From Amaranthus tricolor (taxonomy: Eukaryota; Streptophyta; Magnoliopsida; Caryophyllales; Amaranthaceae), in contig NC_080059.1 in NCBI RefSeq assembly GCF_026212465.1, positions 26,055,292 to 26,119,291 of the forward strand: a stretch of 64,000 nucleotides of DNA. The letters are read 5' to 3'. Made by a program: the position numbers and the translations under genes. Below, one piece after another: positions 58,101-64,000 of the stretch. A model generated the notes under the pieces. That model saw only the letters and a program-made list of their open reading frames with translations. It was not told the DNA's origin and ran no database searches. Position 1 is the first letter of the stretch. Every line of letters begins with the position of its first letter.

Positions 58101-59914
58101 ATCGTTCATTTTTCATTTATCATTGATCCTTGTTCATTCTTCATCGTTCATTCTTCATTGATCATTGATCGTTGTTCATTCTTCATCGTTCATTCGTCAT
58201 TGACCATTACTCCTTGTTCATTCTTCATCGTTCATTCTTCATTGATCATTGATCCTTGTTCATTCTTCATCGTTCATTCTTCTTTGATCATTGATCCTTC
58301 TTCATTCTTCATTGATCATTGATCCTTGTTCATTCTTCATCATTCATTCTTCATTGACCATTGATCCTTGTTCATTCTTCATCGTTCATTCTTCATTGAC
58401 CATTAATCCTTGTTCATTCTTCATCGATCATTCTTCATTGATCATTGTTCCTAGTTCATTCTTCATCGTTCATTCTTCATTGATCATTGATCCTTGTTCA
58501 TTCTTCATCGTTCATTCTTCATTGATCATTGATCCTTGTTCATTGTTCATCGTTCATTCGTCATTGATCATTGATCCTTGTTCATTCTTCATCGTTCATT
58601 CGTCATTGACCATTACTCCTTGTTCATTCTTCATCGTTCATTCTTCATTGATCATTGATCCTTGTTCATTCTTCATCGTTCATTCGTCATTGACCATTAA
58701 TCCTTGTTCATTCTTCATCGTTCATTCTTCATTGATCATTGAACCTTGTTCATTCTTCATCGTTCATTCTTCTTTAATCATTGATCCTTGTTCATTCTTC
58801 ATTGATCATTGATCCTTGTTCATTCTTCATCGTTCATTCGTCATTGATCATTGATCATTATTCATTCTTCATCGTTCATTTTTCATTTATCATTGATCCT
58901 TGTTCATTCTTCATCGTTCATTCTTCATTGATCATTGATCCTTGTTCATTCTTCATCGTTCATTCGTCATTGACCATTAATCCTTGTTCATTCTTCATCG
59001 TTCATTCTTCATTGATCATTGATCCTTGTTCATTCTTCATCGTTCATTCGTCATTGACCATTAATCCTTGTTCATTCTTCATCGTTCATTCTTCATTGAT
59101 CATTGAACCTTGTTCATTCTTCATCGTTCATTCTTCATTGACCATTAATCCTTGTTCATTCTTCATCGATCATTCTTCATTGATCATTGATCCTTGTTCA
59201 TTCTTCATCGTTCATTCGTCATTGACCATTAATCCTTGTTCATTCTTCATCGTTCATTCGTCATTGATCATTGATCCTTGTTCATTCTTCATCGTTCATT
59301 CGTCATTGATCATTGATCCTTGTTCATTCTTCATCGTTCATTCGTCATTGACCATTACTCCTTGTTCATTCTTCATTGATCATTGATCCTTGTTCATTCT
59401 TCATCGTTCATTCTTCTTTGATCATTGATCCTTGTTCATTCTTCATTGATCATTGATCCTTGTTCATTCTTCATCGTTCATTCTTCATTGACCATTGATC
59501 CTTGTTCATTCTTCATCGTTCATTCTTCATTGACCATTAATCCTTGTTCATTCTTCATCGATCATTCTTCATTGATCATTGTTCCTTGTTCATTCTTCAT
59601 CGTTCATTCTTCATTGATCATTGATCCTTGTTCATTCTTCATCGTTCATTCTTCATTGATCATTGATCCTTGTTCATTCTTCATCGTTCATTCGTCATTG
59701 ATCATTGATCCTTGTTCATTCTTCATCGTTCATTCGTCATTGACCATTACTCCTTGTTCATTCTTCATTGATCATTGATCCTTGTTCATTCTTCATCGTT
59801 CATTCGTCATTGATCATTGATCCTTATTCATTCTTCATCGTTCATTTTTCATTTATCATTGATCCTTGTTCATTCTTCATCGTTCATTCTTCATTGATCA
59901 TTGATCGTTGTTCA
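55169..59914 (+). repeat. 4746-bp higher-order repeat, copy 2
   Basis: Matches copy 1 until about 59.7 kb, where the order of units changes. A private change (TTTAATCATTG near 58774) distinguishes it. The end is nominal. Confidence 0.83.
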
Positions 59915-62900
59915 TTCTTCATCGTTCATTCGTCATTGACCATTACTCCTTGTTCATTCTTCATCGTTCATTCTTCATTGATCATTGATCCTTGTTCATT
60001 CTTCATCGTTCATTCTTCGTTGATCATTGATCCTTGTTCATTCTTCATTGATCATTGATCCTTGTTCATTCTTCATCGTTCATTCGTCATTGATCATTGA
60101 TCCTTGTTCATTCTTCATCGTTCATTCTTCATTGATCATTGATCCTTGTTCATTCTTCATCGTTCATTCGTCATTGATCATTGATCCTTGTTCATTCTTC
60201 ATCGTTCATTCGTCATTGACCATTACTCCTTGTTCATTCTTCATCGTTCATTCTTCATTGATCATTGATCCTTGTTCATTCTTCATCGTTCATTCTTCTT
60301 TGATCATTGATCCTTGTTCATTCTTCATTGATCATTGATCCTTGTTCATTCTTCATCGTTCATTCTTCATTGACCATTGATCCTTGTTCATTCTTCATCG
60401 TTCATTCTTGATTGACCATTAATCCTTGTTCATTCTTCATCGATCATTCTTCATTGATCATTGTTCCTTGTTCATTCTTCATCGTTCATTCTTCATTGAT
60501 CATTGATCCTTGTTCATTCTTCATCGTTCATTCTTCATTGATCATTGATCCTTGTTCATTCTTCATCGTTCATTCGTCATTGATCATTGATCCTTGTTCA
60601 TTCTTCATCGTTCATTCGTCATTGACCATTACTCCTTGTTCATTCTTCATCGTTCATTCGTCATTGACCATTACTCCTTGTTCATTCTTCATCGTTCATT
60701 CTTCATTGATCATTGATCCTTGTTCATTCTTCATCGTTCATTCTTCTTTGATCATTAATCCTTGTTCATTCTTCATCGATCATTCTTCATTGATCATTGT
60801 TCCTAGTTCATTCTTCATCGTTCATTCTTCATTGATCATTGATCCTTGTTCATTCTTCATCGTTCATTCTTCATTGATCATTGATCCTTGTTCATTGTTC
60901 ATCGTTCATTCGTCATTGATCATTGATCCTTGTTCATTCTTCATCGTTCATTCGTCATTGACCATTACTCCTTGTTCATTCTTCATCGTTCATTCTTCAT
61001 TGATCATTGATCCTTGTTCATTCTTCATCGTTCATTCGTCATTGATCATTGATCCTTATTCATTCTTCATCGTTCATTTTTCATTTATCATTGATCCTTG
61101 TTCATTCTTCATCGTTCATTCTTCATTGATCATTGATCCTTGTTCATTCTTCATCGTTCATTCGTCATTGACCATTAATCCTTGTTCATTCTTCATCGTT
61201 CATTCTTCATTGATCATTGATCCATGTTCATTCTTCATCGTTCATTCGTCATTGACCATTAATCCTTGTTCATTCTTCATCGTTCATTCTTCATTGATCA
61301 TTGAACCTTGTTCATTCTTCATCGTTCATTCTTCTTTGATCATTGATCCTTGTTCATTCTTCATTGATCATTGATCCTTGTTCATTCTTCATCGTTCATT
61401 CGTCATTGATCATTGATCCTTGTTCATTCTTCATCGTTCATTCGTCATTGACCATTACTCCTTGTTCATTCTTCATCGTTCATTCTTCATTGATCATTGA
61501 TCCTTGTTCATTCTTCATTGATCATTGATCCTTGTTCATTCTTCATCGTTCATTCGTCATTGATCATTGATCCTTATTCATTCTTCATCGTTCATTTTTC
61601 ATTTATCATTGATCCTTGTTCATTCTTCATCGTTCATTCTTCATTGATCATTGATCGTTGTTCATTCTTCATCGTTCATTCGTCATTGACCATTACTCCT
61701 TGTTCATTCTTCATCGTTCATTCTTCATTGATCATTGATCCTTGTTCATTCTTCATCGTTCATTCTTCTTTGATCATTGATCCTTCTTCATTCTTCATTG
61801 ATCATTGATCCTTGTTCATTCTTCATCATTCATTCTTCATTGACCATTGATCCTTGTTCATTCTTCATCGTTCATTCTTCATTGACCATTAATCCTTGTT
61901 CATTCTTCATCGATCATTCTTCATTGATCATTGTTCCTAGTTCATTCTTCATCGTTCATTCTTCATTGATCATTGATCCTTGTTCATTCTTCATCGTTCA
62001 TTCTTCATTGATCATTGATCCTTGTTCATTGTTCATCGTTCATTCGTCATTGATCATTGATCCTTGTTCATTCTTCATCGTTCATTCGTCATTGACCATT
62101 ACTCCTTGTTCATTCTTCATCGTTCATTCTTCATTGATCATTGATCCTTGTTCATTCTTCATCGTTCATTCGTCATTGACCATTAATCCTTGTTCATTCT
62201 TCATCGTTCATTCTTCATTGATCATTGAACCTTGTTCATTCTTCATCGTTCATTCTTGTTTGATCATTGATCCTTGTTCATTCTTCATTGATCATTGATC
62301 CTTGTTCATTCTTCATCGTTCATTCGTCATTGATCATTGATCATTATTCATTCTTCATCGTTCATTATTCATTTATCATTGATCCTTGTTCATTCTTCAT
62401 CGTTCATTCTTCATTGATCATTGATCCTTGTTCATTCTTCATCGTTCATTCGTCATTGACCATTAATCCTTGTTCATTCTTCATCGTTCATTCTTCATTG
62501 ATCATTGATCCTTGTTCATTCTTCATCGTTCATTCGTCATTGACCATTAATCCTTGTTCATTCTTTATCGTTCATTCTTCATTGATCATTGAACCTTGTT
62601 CATTCTTCATCGTTCATTCTTCATTGACCATTAATCCTTGTTCATTCTTCATCGATCATTCTTCATTGATCATTGATCCTTGTTCATTCTTCATCGTTCA
62701 TTCGTCATTGACCATTAATCCTTGTTCATTCTTCATCGTTCATTCTTCATTGATCATTGATCCTTGTTCATTCTTCATCGTTCATTCGTCATTGATCATT
62801 GATCCTTGTTCATTCTTCATCGTTCATTCGTCATTGACCATTACTCCTTGTTCATTCTTCATCGTTCATTCTTCATTGATCATTGATCCTTGTTCATTCT

Positions 62901-64000
62901 TCATCGTTCATTCTTCTTTGATCATTGATCCTTGTTCATTCTTCATTGATCATTGATCCTTGTTCATTCTTCATCGTTCATTCTTCATTGACCATTGATC
63001 CTTGTTCATTCTTCATCGTTCATTCTTCATTGACCATTAATCCTTGTTCATTCTTCATCGATCATTCTTCATTGATCATTGTTCCTTGTTCATTCTTCAT
63101 CGTTCATTCTTCATTGATCATTGATCCTTGTTCATTCTTCATCGTTCATTCTTCATTGATCATTGATCCTTGTTCATTCTTCATCGTTCATTCGTCATTG
63201 ATCATTGATCCTTGTTCATTCTTCATCGTTCATTCGTCATTGACCATTACTCCTTGTTCATTCTTCATCGTTCATTCTTCATTGATCATTGATCCTTGTT
63301 CATTCTTCATCGTTCATTCGTCATTGATCATTGATCCTTATTCATTCTTCATCGTTCATTTTTCATTTATCATTGATCCTTGTTCATTCTTCATCGTTCA
63401 TTCTTCATTGATCATTGATCGTTGTTCATTCTTCATCGTTCATTCGTCATTGACCATTACTCCTTGTTCATTCTTCATCGTTCATTCTTCATTGATCATT
63501 GATCCTTGTTCATTCTTCATCGTTCATTCTTCGTTGATCATTGATCCTTGTTCATTCTTCATTGATCATTGATCCTTGTTCATTCTTCATCATTCATTCT
63601 TCATTGACCATTGATCCTTGTTCATTCTTCATCGTTCATTCTTCATTGACCATTAATCCTTGTTCATTCTTCATCGATCATTCTTCATTGATCATTGTTC
63701 CTAGTTCATTCTTCATCGTTCATTCTTCATTGATCATTGATCCTTGTTCATTCTTCATCGTTCATTCTTCATTGATCATTGATCCTTGTTCATTGTTCAT
63801 CGTTCATTCGTCATTGATCATTGATCCTTGTTCATTCTTCATCGTTCATTCGTCATTGACCATTACTCCTTGTTCATTCTTCATCGTTCATTCTTCATTG
63901 ATCATTGATCCTTGTTCATTCTTCATCGTTCATTCGTCATTGATCATTGATCCTTATTCATTCTTCATCGTTCATTTTTCATTTATCATTGATCCTTGTT

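Larger units (their letters stand above)
50380..64000 (+). repeat. 42-bp satellite array, right block (continues beyond window)
   Basis: Same family, orientation and variants as the other blocks; no other sequence is present. From 50.4 to about 59.7 kb it is organised as a 4746-bp repeat. From about 59.7 kb to the end it is a mosaic of sub-blocks resembling the 5516-bp domain, with no full repeat inside the window. The array runs off the right edge. Confidence 0.98.

Overview
The window is almost entirely a plant-type satellite array. About 54.8 kb of the 64 kb is one 42-bp tandem repeat, and it is interrupted twice by young LTR retrotransposons that carry a gag-like gene but no pol. There are no ordinary host genes, tRNAs, rRNAs, CRISPR arrays or bacterial features. 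A flowering plant is suggested by primer-binding sites matching plant initiator tRNA-Met, TG...CA LTRs with plant-like TATA boxes and ACGTG motifs, and Ty3/gypsy-type Gag proteins. No species can be named.

Layout: (1) 1-1735 satellite; (2) 1736-5903 LTR element 'E1' on the + strand, 4168 bp, with two 1176-bp LTRs and a CTTGT target duplication; (3) 5904-45325 satellite, 39.4 kb; (4) 45326-50379 LTR element 'E2' on the - strand, 5054 bp, with two 1163-bp LTRs and an ATTGA target duplication; (5) 50380-64000 satellite to the window end.

The satellite unit is three related 14-mers, each made of two 7-mers. Occasional 28-bp units lack the third 14-mer, so the repeat distances measured are all multiples of 14 bp. 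On top of the 42-bp periodicity lie several higher-order repeats with different periods: 2968 bp (1-10.1 kb, one copy split by E1), 5796 bp (about 8.9-30 kb), 5516 bp (28.6-40.4 kb, with an inner 1834-bp duplication), 1204 and 406 bp (40.9-44.4 kb) and 4746 bp (50.4-59.7 kb). This is what repeated unequal exchange or segmental duplication within one array would leave. One + strand frame is open over long stretches because 42 is divisible by three. The consensus unit has no ATG on that strand, so these frames are not called as genes.

E1 and E2 are related to each other. Each has a long leader, one gag-like ORF, no visible CCHC knuckle, protease, reverse transcriptase, RNase H or integrase, and a coding frame that runs through the polypurine tract into the 3' LTR. 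Each would need enzymes supplied by an autonomous relative. The LTR pairs look identical and both empty sites can be reconstructed exactly, so both insertions are recent and later than the satellite units they disrupt. The most unusual points are the LTR-encoded C-termini, the half-deleted capsid region of E1, a shared post-capsid motif of unknown function, and the 7/14/42-bp plus multi-kilobase hierarchy of the satellite.
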